From Vandiemenella viatica (lineage: Eukaryota > Arthropoda > Insecta > Orthoptera > Morabidae): DNA of 64,000 bases. The stretch lies in contig JARYHS010013631.1 in the NCBI GenBank assembly GCA_031002005.1, positions 68,073,832-68,137,831 on the forward strand, read 5' to 3'. The position numbers and the translations under genes were made by a program. Position 1 is the stretch's first letter, and each line of letters opens with the position of its first letter. Below, one piece after another: positions 45,591 to 57,719 of the stretch. The notes beneath the pieces were generated by a model. That model did no database searches. It was not told the origin of the DNA and worked only from the letters and a program-made list of their open reading frames with translations.

Positions 45591-45929
45591 CGAAAAGTAA
45601 AAAATTCTAATGATTCATGCATTAGAAACGGATGAAATGACAGCACCAATCAGAACCTTAAACTCTCCTGACAGTGGCCAGAAATAGAATCGTTTTGAAA
45701 ACTTTAAAACTGCTTGTGTGGAGGAAGCCGTTCTACAGTGACGGTTTAAATTCCTCAAGATGTTTTGAAGACACAATTCTTCCTGCATTACACGAAAAAT
45801 CGATGGTAAAGGCTGTTCATATGATTTCCCATCAAGATAGGGCTCTTGCTCGTCGGATGGTTCTTATTAAACAAAACAGAGCAATTCTGAAGCGATTACT
45901 TAAAAGCATTAGTCATCACTGTAAACAGA

Positions 45930-46800
45930 ACGACACCATTCACTGCGTCCAGCGATTCAGCACTACCTCGGATGACCATCGTTGAAGAGTATAGCGGTGA
46001 CCTGGGGAGAGGTTCGAATCTTTCAGTGTTTAAAAGAAGCACAAGTGTGTCTCCTGGCGTCATGGTATGCAGAGCTAGTGTGTATGACTTCAGATTACGG
46101 CTCGTAGTGGTTCAGGGACCTCTGACGGCACAACGTTTTTTTTTTATTATTATTATTATTTTTTTTTTTTTACTTATGGCTTTACGCCTCGTCGACGTCG
46201 AGGTCATTAGAGGTGGGATGGCATTGGAGACAAGGAGCGGGAAGGAATCCGGCCATGGCCTTTTGAAGGAAGCATCCCGGCAATCGCCTGGATTGATTTG
46301 GGGAAACCATGGAAAACCCAAATCTGGATGCCCGGACAGGGATTGAACCGGCGTTTTCCCGAATGCGAGGCCAGAACGTTAACCGTTCACCCACCACGCT
46401 CGATACAACAATTCGTCACGGACATCCTGCATCCTCATATATAACCTCTCATGTGACATTATCGTGATGCTATTTTTCAACAGAACATTGCTCCACACAC
46501 GCGGAATTTGTCTCTATGAACTGTCTGCGTGATGTTGAGGTACTCCCGTGGTCAGCAACATCCACAGAACTGTCCCCAATAGAATATACGTGGGACCAGA
46601 TCGAACAACTCCGCCCCGGCGTCAGTATCCAGCATATCAAGGATCAGTTGCAAGTTATGAGCCAGCTTACCTCAAAAGAGGATACAAAGGCTTTATGGCA
46701 TGGAATGAGTGAATGCTCCCAGGCTAGAGGGATGCAACGTCATGCTGATAAGTGGGCTCATACCGCCAGGTTCTTTCTTAATCTTACTCGATCTTGTAAT
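45930..46800 (+). pseudogene. Tc1-like transposase, split by a nested SINE
   Basis: Plus-strand frames: RFSTTSDDHR (HTH linker), then ERFESFSVFKR and TSVSPGVMVCRASVYDFRL, where the family has the G-x-MVWG-x-I-x-YD block, then VVVQGPLTAQR. The SINE interrupts here, and the frame resumes with QFVTDILHPHI. Later DCLRDVEVLPWSATSTELSP has the third catalytic region (SPDLSPIEHVWD in the family) with Asp lost, and IEYTWDQIEQLRPGVSIQHI follows. Stops and substitutions in the DDE core make it inactive. Terminal repeats were not located. Confidence 0.82.
46136..46402 (-). mobile_element. SINE-A, full length, nested in Tc1 ORF
   Basis: The best-preserved minus-strand copy. The tail is a T/ATT-rich stretch (46136-46171 on plus), the 3' end is GGCGTAAAGCCATAA, the body carries GGCCATGGCC and GGTTTTCCATGG, the B box lies near 46341-46351, and the head ends ACGCTCG at 46402. 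A short duplication, ACAAC, flanks it (46129-46133; 46405-46409). It cuts the transposase between LTAQR and QFVTDI. Confidence 0.88.
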
Positions 46801-46804
46801 CACT

Positions 46805-47265
46805 GAAAAAGAAAATCGCGTATCCTCTCAATTCGTGAAGTTCATTTCGTTTCCTCATTCACTTCTCGTAACTTTATTTATTTATTGCAAGGATGTGTAA
46901 ATGGCCGATAAAATTTAGTATTATGATGCTTCAGGCGAATACTGAGAGGATTCGCAATCTGTACCTCAAAATCAAATCTTTCACAATCACAGCAATGCAA
47001 GGTAAGTACAACACTTGTTGGTGGCAAACATATGACAACTGGAGTGAAGAGGTTTCAAAAGTTTTTATATACTGGAGAGGGAGGAAGAAATGTACCGGAG
47101 AAGTTGGAAAAACGAGTTACAATCGTATGACCATTCCCTCAGTATGGTGGCGTCGTATGTAGTGTCAAATGAGGGATTTGTTGGGGATCAAAGGAGGAAA
47201 GCTAGACTGGTCTGCGTAAATTACTGTAGACCTGACTTGGGGGTCATTGGCACGCGAGTAGAGTT
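46805..47265. other. Diverged LINE-like sequence
   Basis: Short frames (46893, 47090) precede the LINE-B end and may be its decayed upstream part, but the alignment is not convincing. Confidence 0.35.
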
Positions 47266-47269
47266 CTTG

Positions 47270-47515
47270 GAATGTATAAAACGTATTTTGGCGATGAGGC
47301 TTGGGTAGATATTTGGAGAATGATCACAGGCTAGCAATTGATTTGAGGAGTAAGGCAATAGGATCATTTTATTTTGTTGGTAAGGCAGTCAGGCATTGGC
47401 ATAAATTACCGAGGGAAAAAAAAGCAACCCTTAAAATGGTTAAGTAGGAGCATAGGAAATTGTCACTGACGCATAAGCTCCATTGCAGTTAAATAAATTA
47501 AATTAAATTAAATTT
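47270..47515 (+). mobile_element. LINE-B 3' fragment
   Basis: Reads FGDEAWVDIWRMI, then, after a shift, LAIDLRSKAIGSFYFVGKAV and RHWHKLPRE, parallel to GDEAWKDI, MALDFRHKGVGRFTFLGKGV and RDWNELPRG of the copy at 32716. The 3' end CTCCATTGCAGTTAAAT plus AAATT repeats matches that copy. Confidence 0.78.
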
Positions 47516-47519
47516 CGCC

Positions 47520-48465
47520 ACTTGGTTTGGAAAATAATAGCAACAGCACTTTCGTGCGTGCTAGTGACCTAGTGAAAGAGTTTGTTACCGGATCTGTCGC
47601 AGCAACTTAACCTAATTATGTTAAACGAAATTTACAGTTTTGCATGGAATCTGACTCACTGTTGTATTCTAGCGTTCTTTGCATACGCTAAGCGAGATGT
47701 GCCACATGTGGTGAGATCTTCTGAAAATCCCAAGAGAGACCTGGGTGCGAAAAGGATACATTTGGATCTCTGGCCTGACACGTTGCCATGGAGGTAGCAA
47801 ACCGCTCAGCGGTGGTCGAATCAAGCTTAAACTTAATCATACCTGAGCAGTCGCCGCGTGCTTAAAACTTAGCAAAATAATAACAATAATAATGAGCCTC
47901 AACAAACATTCGCCACAGTGACTGAGGCCAAGAAACAAAGCTGGGATAATGGATTCCTAAGGAAGGTGAAAGTGGTGCAGTGTAGGATTTCAATGGAATC
48001 ACGCTCAACGATTTATTCACAAAGACGGCAATTAGCCGAATCACGTATTCCTCTGAATTAGCAGTATCTTACTCGCAGGCGGAGACCGGAATTTGGTTTG
48101 AAAAGGACCGGCTAGGAGCTCACCCACCCACTCGTACTGATTACCTTGTTAACAGACGCGCTCAGTCTTTGACGTGAAACCGAGAACTTTCAGTAAGCCT
48201 TTCTTTTACCCTGGGATCACTGTTGTGAAAAAAAGAGATTCGATAAACAGGTTCGGACTTCTAGAAAAGGAAAGAAAAATCTCTTCTCTCCGTCTTCTGG
48301 TGCCAGCGTCTTAGAGATGTACAACTGTGGTTGTGCGTGCCTATCTGAGTACTGTATAACATTTACGACCAACAACGTACAGTAACACTACACGCAGCAA
48401 CAAAGATAAAACGTTATATGAATATAAAAATTTTCAAAATAAATTAATCTTCATATTATCCACAT
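47520..48465. other. Spacer, nothing recognised
   Basis: No supported gene or element ends. Confidence 0.45.
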
Positions 48466-48469
48466 GCAA

Positions 48470-48920
48470 ATGTGATGAAGAAGATAAAACAAGACAAAAC
48501 AAAAAAGGGTAGGAAATTGAATGAAAAGTAACAAAAGCAGTGGATAGAAGAGGGGAAGTGGGAAGACAAGAAAAGGATGGAAATAAAATGACTCGAAACG
48601 AAAGTTGCCGAAGATAATGGAAAAGACAGGAAGGGATAGCTGAAAGGAAATTAAGGAAACTAATTTGCAGTGAAGGAGAGGGAAGAGGATGGAAAGGAAA
48701 GTAAGTGACGTGGAAAGATTAGTATTGGAAAGGAAGAGGGTGGGGGAAATAAATTGAAAGGCAAGGGAGAAAAGAAAAATATAGAGTGGGAAGATGCAGT
48801 AACGAAATGGACTAGGCTGAAAGACAAAGTAAGGAAAGCGGTTTGTTCGGAAGATAAAGTGACTAGGGAATGGAACGAATTTTAATCTAAGTAAACGGTA
48901 GAGAAGAGTCTGGAAAAGAA
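48470..48920 (+). repeat. Purine-rich tract, about 450 bp
   Basis: The plus strand is strongly A/G biased (GGAAAGGAAGAGGGTGGGGG and similar), with few pyrimidines and no exact repeat unit. No reading frame. Confidence 0.75.
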
Positions 48921-48924
48921 TGGG

Positions 48925-49470
48925 AAGCGAAATGGCATAAAGTTGCAGTTAGCAGTGCATAGGACTAAAGATAAATGAAAGTCGTTAAAATCGAAAGTTA
49001 TCAGCTACACCTTTAAAATAATATTTGATCATTAATAAAACCGAGAATAGAGACGAAATTCGTAAGGTAACAAACTATAATTTGAACAATAGTTGCATTG
49101 GCGATGTAAGTAATAATTTATTATTCTAACAAACGTGTACAGAAAAAATAACCTATAACAATAAAATGTAAAGATAGTCCCTTATTTTGAACATTTCTAC
49201 GTCCCAATTTTGTTATACATTTGTGTTATATTTAATGATTTTGACCAACATCGTACAAAGAATTGAATTTATTTGTTGGAACAATTTTAATCCGTTACTA
49301 AACAATCGTTGCAACAGCTGTCTAGCTTTTTCATGTGGTGATATTAATGTGTCCTAATCATTTGTTTATATATAAACAAATAGTGTTTTTTCTTTACTTA
49401 TAGGATAGGCGCATAAGCTCCAGTGCTTATTCGCATACTCTAATTTCACACATAATTTGAGTTTTATGAG
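48925..49470. other. AT-rich spacer
   Basis: Nothing recognised. Confidence 0.5.
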
Positions 49471-49472
49471 AA

Positions 49473-50192
49473 ATAAAATACGAGTAATTGTAAAACATAA
49501 AAACCGCTTTCAAAAAAAGCACACTAAAAATTTTAAAATAATTTTATACCTTGCTTAGAAGAAAGTAAATCTAAATGGACAATATTTTACATTACTGTTA
49601 TTGAAAGTTTTACATTAATTAGTTATCTTTGGAGTCGGTGCCAGCTGGCACATCGAGAAGATTGAATTACTGAACTTCATTTAGTGTTAGAGGCGAAACG
49701 GGGAGTACGAACAAATATTTTACAGCATGTAGTGAGGCAGATATTGTTATTGCGGAGACAGTTTAGGGAAACAAATTAGACAGTATTTTAATCAGTGGCT
49801 TGGCCTCGTTGGTCGTCCAGGCATTTCTCTGGCGCTACAGTATCAGTTGGTAGGCTGCATCATGCAGTAAACGCTTTACAGTTAGTATAATATCAGCGAT
49901 CATCTGTATGTTTCAGTTTTGTTGAAACATGTTTCTAACAGTACTTGTAGGTAAGTAGTAACATGATTTTTATGTATTATTGTTATTCATTACTGTTTTT
50001 ATATTTTTGTTTTTCTTGCTTTGGCTGGCACCGACTCCAAAAAAAACTAATTAATGTAAAAATTTCAATAACAGTAATGTAAAATATTGTACATTTAGAT
50101 TTACTTTCTTCTAAGCAAGATATAAAATTATTTTAAAATTTTTGGTGTGCTTTTTTTGAAAGCGGTTTTTATGTTTTTTAAGTAATTATTTT
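49473..50192. mobile_element. Large inverted-repeat (foldback) element
   Basis: The left arm 49473-49650 pairs with the right arm 50018-50192 at roughly 95 percent identity, enclosing about 370 bp. The arms share ACATAAAAACCGCTTTCAAA at the outer end and GGAGTCGGTGCCAG at the inner end. No transposase and no clear target duplication. It could be a MITE with long terminal repeats or an inverted duplication of an older repeat. Confidence 0.72.
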
Positions 50193-50207
50193 ATTTTTAA
50201 ATTTTTA

Positions 50208-50588
50208 GTGGTATTACAGTTTGTTTTGTATATAAATATGCCGCAGCAGTTATCATTTTGCGAACTTCCTGGTAGCTCAGTGCTTAAAGCTCTAGCTCAC
50301 AAAAAAATCTGTCTTTATATAACCCAACAACTTCCAGAACGAGATGAATTGGATGCTGTGTTAAGGAACCTCAGGTTACATTTTGGTCCAGGCTGTCTTT
50401 CGACCTACTTTAACATCAGTTTAAGCTGCCTCTCGACGGTCGAAACAAGTAACATCTGGGAATTAATACATATCACATTCCACATACACAAATCTGTCTC
50501 TGGAATATATCTGTTTGTTCCGGCATCACACGGAAAATATAGTTTTCTAATTGGTTTTCACAACGTGATAGCTGGAGGTCCAAGTTGA
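50208..50588 (+). other. Unrecognised 126-codon frame
   Basis: MVLQFVLYINMPQQLSFCEL start; contains several Cys and hydrophobic stretches and no domain I know. It lies just outside the foldback. I cannot tell whether it is coding; length alone is not strong evidence in this composition. Confidence 0.25.
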
Positions 50589-50689
50589 AATCTGAGGTAC
50601 ATATAGAGACATTAGGACACATTTATTTTATGAATATTCTGCCATGACTCAAAAATAACTTAATTGATTCTAACGGGATTTACAACTAT

Positions 50690-51310
50690 GGATTTTTCTA
50701 AAGTATATTGGAAATTAAAAGGGGTGGGAGTAAAAGGGAAGAGAGATTGGGTTTTTGTATACCAAATGTAGACGGTCTTTTCTGATTGATTTAAAGTGTA
50801 CGTGTGTAAATTTCTATCGATATCAAATAAAAACTGTAGGTATGTATAAAAAAAAAATTAAGGGGTGTAGTGGTGAAGAGTAGTTTGGTTTTTGTAAAGC
50901 TAGTGTGGACGGTATTTTTCTCTTTATTTATGTGAAAAGTTCTATCGAAACCAGATAAAAACTATAGCTTTGTATAAAGAACATTTGCAAAAATTAAATG
51001 GGGCAAGGGAGTGAGCGGTTGGGTTTTGTAAGCAGAATGTAGATACTAAGTTTCTCTTTATTTTTAAGTATACATGTGCAGTGTTCCATTGAAATCTGAT
51101 AAAAACGGGGGTATCTATAAAGAAAATTGGAAATTAGGAGGGGTGGGAGTAGAAGGGAAGAGGGGTTTTGCTCTTGCACCCAAATTTAATCACAATAGTT
51201 CTGTATATTTTAAAGTATACGTGTGTAAATTTCCTTCAGAATCGGATGGAAACTGTAGCTTTGTAAAGATTAAGGGGATAGAAAAGGGGGAGTGGGGTTT
51301 GGACACTCTA
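50690..51310 (+). repeat. Tandem array, about 140-bp unit, 4-5 copies
   Basis: The GGGGTGGGAG-type anchor recurs near 50721, 50861, 51001, 51141 and 51273, giving spacings of 132-140 bp. Other shared blocks in each unit are GATAAAAACTGTAG, TTTTTGTAAGC and AAGTGTACGTGTG. Units differ by about a fifth of positions, so the array is old. Confidence 0.82.
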
Positions 51311-51314
51311 AATG

Positions 51315-52850
51315 TTATTAGTGCCTGAATATACAGTACTACCTGATATTTTAACTAAACGAGCTGTAACGTATACCTCACATTAATTTCTGTATATGAA
51401 GGCAATGACTTATATTTATGTTCCAACTCCAATAATTTTTTCAGTTGTCACTGATGAAACTGAAAAGTACAAAACGAGTCTTGTACAAAGTAATTGGAAA
51501 AACAATAATACAGTCATTAAAAGATTTGTTCTTGGATGAGCTTTGTTCGCTTCCAACTTTTTTTGTGTTCGGAATAGACCTTTACTGTGCATACAGCTTA
51601 GTGGAATCGTATGGAATCGTATGGAATCGTAAAATTTTTGGTATTAATTTGCGTTACGCGTCAATATTTCGCCAGATGCACTCGTTGGGCGTCATCTGTG
51701 TAGGATCGCACTCTGTGAAAGCCTAGTTGTGTAGTGAACCCTTCATTTTCAGCCGAAGTTCACACAGAGCTGCGAATCACATAGCTTAGTGGTCCGGAGT
51801 TACTAGTATGATTTGCTAAAGTAAAGCCGCCCAAGGAAACAGTTATCTAACAACTTGTTTAAAATGTATACATCAGATGGAAATCTTAATGAGAGAACAG
51901 TAAAAAGCTTCGTACATTTGGTCAGTGTTTGAATCGTTATTAACTCTCGAGAGTTCTGAACCTCGATAAAATCTTATTGCGATAAAGTCATGATCATTTA
52001 CATCTTCTTTTCAGCTAGAAGTGCTAGTTGAGACACAAATGTGACGAAAAACAACACTGTCAGAAGATTTCAGTCGTGTTCTAAGTTCTGGATTAATATC
52101 CTTGCAATGATATCTTAACGCTATTCCCTTTGCGTCCGGTAGGCGTTTTCGTCTTGCTCTTAAAAATTTTACACCTAACGCCGTGGGATTTCAAAATTTA
52201 CATTGCACTGCAGTAAATTAAATTGAGGCGAACGTGGATTGCACCTTCGTGGAAGATCTGCAGTAACAATCAGATTCCATGCTGTTATATTTTTGTTTAA
52301 ATACATGTAAGATTCGCCCAACTATTTCTCCCAGCTCATAATAGAGCACAAATTCTACTTCGAATAAGACTGAGCATCTTAGGCAGAAGTGACAGAAATT
52401 ATATTGCAACGTTCTTTCTCACCTTATTGTAAAGATTTCAATTTAATCCTATCCTTCCCCTAGATCTATTTATTTCGTTTCACTTTTCACCCTTTAATTG
52501 TGACTAGACTACTCTTTGCCTTCTGCTTTTACCCTCCTTGCGTCATAAAAGTAGACCATAGTTGTTAAAGTTTAATGGTCATCACACGTTTCTAGAATAT
52601 TTCTCCCAGCAACCAACACATTTTCCTCTCCATCATTTGAACGAGTTTTATCCAACGTATTTGAAGATGTAAGAAGTATTATACAATTTTAGTATTGTGA
52701 ACTTTGTTCGACTGAAGATATGCTCTAAAATAAGTCATCTTGTTAGGCTGAAAGACAGAAAAAAAAGTTTTAGAATCATTTGGAATAACATGTAAATACC
52801 TTCGCTGATTATTCTTTAAAAATTGTAGAAGAGCAGGATACATTGGGAAG
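51315..52850. other. Spacer, nothing recognised
   Basis: GGAATCGTAT is repeated three times at 51602-51631. The 93-codon frame at 51445 has no known domain. Confidence 0.45.
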
Positions 52851-52854
52851 ATAA

Positions 52855-53100
52855 TAAGGAAATATTTCAAAGTTCTGCAGCAGTTAGAGAGGGTAGTGTG
52901 GTTAAGTAAGGGAAAAGCAAGCTAAAAAAAACTTAGTCCGGGTCAAGAATTTGGTTTTATGCATTAAAAAATGGGCAATTTTTCGTTTGTTGGAAAGGGA
53001 ATCAGAGACTGGAAGAAGAATTGCTGAATAACATACATCAAACAGTGAAAAAATTTAAAATAAAAATGTGTGTAATGCATAATTAGGATCTGCTACCAGG
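52855..53100 (+). mobile_element. LINE-B 3' fragment, old
   Basis: Readable as GKGIRDWKK-like then HQTVKKFKIKMC, parallel to GKGVRDWNE and KTLKEFKVKIF in the copy at 32716. Heavily mutated. Confidence 0.5.
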
Positions 53101-53104
53101 GCAA

Positions 53105-54205
53105 AAGTAATTACGTGTAGCAATAAATAGGATCTCTATAATAGTTGTACGGTTTTCATGTCTTGCTGAGAAGGAAACAGTATAGTTTTAACACAAAATA
53201 TAAACAATTTACTCATCTCACTGTTGGCAAGGCAATATTTATCTGATAATTTGCGCAAAACACGAAATGAGGTTAGTAACAATCCAGTTAAGAAAGCCGC
53301 CAATTATACCACAACGGCGTACGGCAGAGAACTTTCTGGAGTGCTTTCTCAAAACAAGAACGGAGGCAATAAAAATTTGCCGTTGCCCGAAGTTTGCTGT
53401 GTACTTTATAAAGAAGTAATGTGTTTCCAGGGCAACTTTCACCTAACGATAAAATAAAAGTTGCAGCCCGGGTTGCGGTTTCGGTATCGGAGTCTGGATA
53501 TGAGAGCCAGGTGTCTTTAAAGGCTGCGGCTGATCGGGGGAGCTGAGGGGTGAAGGGGTGTACAGCGCCCATATCCCGGAAAACAGATTCCGTGTCGCGG
53601 CTTTTCCCTGTCTCCTTTACGGTAAGAAATATTCGAGTTCCGTCACGGCAGGAGCGTAAAAGCGTCTTTCTATGTGAGGAATGGAATAATGCTCTTAAGG
53701 TCATCTTGTTTTACTGTGCGAATATTAATTTCGAAAATTTTCATTAATTTCTTTGAATTTTTATGCTAGGCAGGCAGTTAACATAGGTTATTAATTTCAA
53801 TATTTCAATATGTTTGTGTTATTTCTACAAATTTGTAAGGATTTTGAGTGAAATGCTACTTTAACGTATAACATTGATGTGTTCTGCAGAACCAGGTGAA
53901 TAGGAGTTATCATTAGGCAATTTATGCAACAAATCTTATGTTAACCAAATGATTGCGGTGAAATTAATTATTTTTCATTTCTTTCTTTGATATTTAATTA
54001 AGTTTTGTTTTTACCTTAAATCTAGTTCAGTAACAGTTTAGATTTGACTAAGAACATTGACTTTCTTGGGGTATGATGAATGAAGTCTGTCTTGTGAAAA
54101 TTTCATTACAGTTTGTCATCAAATGATTACATGTATTGATTTTTTTTTTAAGAAAACTTCAAACTTTGTCTTTGATGTGTGTCTCGGTTAAATATGTTTT
54201 TTTTT
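53105..54205. other. Spacer with a GC-richer patch
   Basis: 53460-53690 is GC-richer and contains TTACGGTAAGAAAT, a fair 5' splice-site match, but no frame or promoter is convincing. Confidence 0.4.
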
Positions 54206-54213
54206 ATTTATTA

Positions 54214-55535
54214 GGGAATATCTATAAACTACGTGGCTCCATTTTGGCCTCCCTTGAACCCCCCTCGCCCCCCCCCCCAAGTAGCTTGACGTGGCTTTTG
54301 CCTCTACAACCCCCCTCCCCCCTTTTCCGTGTACCACGTAGCTATTCCCTAATTAATTCAAAAAGTTTTTTTTGTACTGTTTTCTCTTGACAGACTATCG
54401 TTAAAATTATTGCGTATATAATAAACACTAATGATTTCTGCATTATGTACATCCGAATGAAATGTTAACTCCTGCAATTGATGAATTATTGGGAAAAACC
54501 TCTTTCTCGGGTAATCAGGTATCATTTTCTTCTTGAAGTGTAACTAAAAACTTTCTCCTTATGTCATTCATTATTGTTCATTAAATGATAAAATAGAAAA
54601 ATTTATAACTGCCGCGTAAGAAAACTAAGAAGAGCTGCATATTTTGTTTTATTTTACTGCAGCTCTGTCACCGTTCGTTATACATTACTAGGAAATAAAT
54701 CTTTGACCTGTTTAAAATATTTCCGTATGTTTTTTTATTTTGTATGGCTTTACGCCTCGTCGACGTTGAGGTCATTAGAGGCGGGAAAGGATGGAGGGGG
54801 GGGGCTTGAAACAGGAAGGAATTCGGCCATGGCCTTTTGTATGAAACATCCTGGCACTCACCTGGAGTGATTTGGGGAAACCATGTAAAACCCAAATCTG
54901 GATGCCCGGACGGGTATCCGAACCCACGTCCTCGCGAACGCGAGGCCAGAGCGTTAACCCACTAACCCATCAAGCTCGGTTTCTGTAACTCATTGGATAA
55001 TGGAAACTCGATTAAAAAACTTTTTCGATAAGCTTGATAACTTTATTTTACAGCGCCACTTCACACCATACTTTGAACTTGAAATTCACTTGACAGAACA
55101 AAATTAGAATTATTTATCAACGAGCGGTGTGATCACACGCGGGCGATCTTAATACAAACAGCATCCTCTCAAAAAATCAAAACAATACGAACTGTCACTG
55201 CCTCGTAAAATAAACTGAATCTAAGTACTACATGTATAATGTTTTTTCACTCGAAATGCGCCGTCGCTTGTCGGTTAGTTCAAATGCACCAGCCGCGTGC
55301 AATCGAACGGTATGACTTCAAGTCACACGCAGGCGCAGCACTGTTAGTGTATAGGATGACTAAATTACATTCAGAGATTATTAAATGACGGAAATAAATA
55401 TCCACGTGCTGTTGTTACGAATGATGCTACCTTGCTTGGCTCGGAACCCTTCCCCCCTTCCCCTCCCTCACGTAGCCCAGCGTAGCTTTCTTCCCAACTC
55501 CTCTCCCCCAAGACACGAAGTTTATGGACGCTTCC
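54214..55535 (+). mobile_element. G-tract MITE, copy 3, interrupted
   Basis: Left part 54214-54437 and right part 55365-55535 match copy 1 (4300-4649); TTA flanks both outer ends (54211-54213, 55536-55538). About 930 bp, including a SINE-A, lies between. Around the break both sides carry overlapping versions of the same central segment (a TAATAAAC-like and an ATTATTAAATGA-like block after TAAATTACAT). Confidence 0.7.
54741..54979 (-). mobile_element. SINE-A, full length
   Basis: Minus orientation. The 3' end GGCGTAAAGCCATAC, body GGCCATGGCC, GGTTTTACATGG and head ending in AGCTTGATGGG on minus are all present. A 9-base G run has grown inside the body (54796-54804). Confidence 0.78.
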
Positions 55536-55544
55536 TTAATAGAT

Positions 55545-57000
55545 AACTTAAAAGCAAATTGTTCAGATCATTCATGTCCACGGGATGAAAGTGAAAGGTA
55601 GCGCGTCATATTTGTTTCTATATACTCGTTACTAGAAAGTATGTGGTAAAGTTGACTTCACATTCCAACTGCCCTACCCAACGAGACTTTCTTTTGTAAT
55701 AGTCTTACTACCATCGGCGTCAAGGTAATTAGAGGTGGCGGAAGAATGATGACAACGACAATTTCGGCATTCACCACGAGTGATTTTTGAAATCATGTAA
55801 AACCAGGTTCCACTGAAAAGTAACCCCTCAACGTTCCCATTTGACAGCGTGATGACTGATGACAGCCCGTGAGGGTCAGCTCCTACGGATCATTCCATAT
55901 TCGACTTCTTGGGGATATGAAGCCCGGTCATATAGTTTGTAGTTTCAGCTTCCCTATCGTTTGAGCTACGGAATCTATTTGACCATCTGGAGTATTAAAT
56001 AACTGGTTTCCTATTGTGTGATAATTATACAGCGCAGAGCGGAGTTCTACAGAATTACAAAATACTTTTCATCTTTAATATGCACTCTATGTATTTGGAG
56101 ATGTTTATTTATAACTGTTTCTGAATCTATAAATTATAAATATATGTTAAGGATTCAATTGGGGCTAGGAATGGGAGATTAACATAGGATGACTGCTTTA
56201 TTTACAGAAAAGCATGTGACGTAAAAACTAACTTTTAGCCTATCTAAATCGTTTTTAAATCGTATAATTAGTTATGAAGGGACGCCATTTCATATTTTAT
56301 GGGCACAGAAATTCTTTATTCCATTCAAATTGTTTAAAAGAACTTTCAAATTATTTTACTACATTAGATCATTCCATAATACAGTGGCGTGACAATACCG
56401 TTAAGGCACATGGCAAATTCCACATGGGGCCCTCTGTCAGTGCCGGATATAAGGAGGAGGACAAACCTGGGCAACAAATTTATGAGCGGAATATGTTTCA
56501 AGGGACGGTAGGTCCTCTCGGGCCTTGAGCCGGGGGCCCCTTCCAGCTGGGGGCCCGTGGCATTTTGGCGGTTCTGCCACTCTATTACTACGCCACCGCC
56601 ATAATATTTCAATTAGTCTTTGTAATTGCTAGGTTCTCAATAAGCAATCAATTGTGACACTCCCAACGTGTTCCCTTATGAGAGTATAATTTCCACACTG
56701 CACTGCGAAGTCAGTCAGTCGGACTCATTTGCAACATGTAATCAGTGTTCAGAATTCTTGTATTACTACTTGTGCAAGGATATTATGTTCACTATGCCTT
56801 GGAAAATCGTCTGGAGACTTTAGTCCGTAGTAACACACAAATTAAAGGAATTAATAAAAGTGATATTAAGTATATTGTAACGACCTCTTTGGTCTGAACA
56901 TACGTTTCTGGGTGCCTTACTGCTAAGAGATCATTTTGCCTTAATTCCAGTTTATAAAGTTTATGAGTTGTAATTGTACACATTTCAACACTGCAACTAA
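55545..57000. other. Spacer with SINE-A and hAT-like fragments
   Basis: 55710-55812 is a decayed SINE-A body (GTCAAGGTAATTAGAGG; CGAGTGATTTTTGAAATC). 56387-56600 starts CAGTGGCGTGAC and ends, reversed, GCGGTGGCGTAGTAA, with several GGGGCCC strings, like a hAT MITE of about 210 bp. Confidence 0.5.
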
Positions 57001-57003
57001 GTT

Positions 57004-57061
57004 ATTAATTGTGAACAGGAGTGGGGAAGTAATATCCAAATGGTTTTCCCGAAGTATCTAA
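57004..57061 (+). repeat. Left copy of a distant 58-bp inverted repeat
   Basis: Block ATTGTGAACAGGAGTGGGG then AGTAATATCCAAAT and GAAGTAT recurs inverted at 59996-60053. See findings. Confidence 0.75.
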
Positions 57062-57394
57062 CGGGTAGTTCGTTTGAAAATTCCGTTGAGCCAACGGTAA
57101 TATCCCCGCCATTTCGAACCCTTTGTTGGCAGGAAAGGGCCTCGTAGGAAGAAGTTTACATCACGATACTTGACATCACAACGTGAGGTAACTAACATAG
57201 CGCTCATGAAATCATCTTAAATTACTGATCTACTATATAATTTCCTAAGCTCACTCACTCATTCACTCACCTCGATAGCTATTGGCTGGAGAACGGTGTC
57301 ACGTGTCAGCCTTCGCTCGCAAATTAACAGCGATATCGTTAGAAGAAATTCGAGGTTATGTCCACAATTTAATAGCTAAGCAACTATTACCAAA

Positions 57395-57714
57395 CAGTGA
57401 CGTAGCTAGGTCAACAAGGGCCCCGGGGAAAAAAAGTTATTTTGGTTTTGGACCCTCAGGCCAGATGGGCAACCTTTTTTTTAGCTCTGACAAGTTACTG
57501 GTAGGGGCCCCCCTGAGCTGAGCATGGGGCCCCCTGAGATGAGCTTGGGGTCCTCAGGGCTGTGGTTGGGGGGGGGGGGGCTAAGCAGTAGCGTATCTAG
57601 GTTCACAAGGCCCTCAGAGCTAAAAAATAAAAAAAAGGTCGCCCATTTGCCCTGAAGGCCCGCGGTCCCTCTGAGCTGCGCTTACCGCCTAGCCCTATGG
57701 TAGCTACGCCCCTG
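57395..57714. mobile_element. hAT MITE, 320 bp, with duplicated left end
   Basis: Ends CAGTGACGTAGCTAGG and, reversed, CAGGGGCGTAGCTACC. The flanks are TTACCAAA and CTACCAAA, a 7 of 8 match to an 8-bp hAT duplication. A second left-end copy (CAGTAGCGTATCTAGG) starts at 57586, so one element sits inside or next to another. G/C-rich interior with GGGGCCC and CTGAG repeats. Confidence 0.8.
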
Positions 57715-57719
57715 CTACC

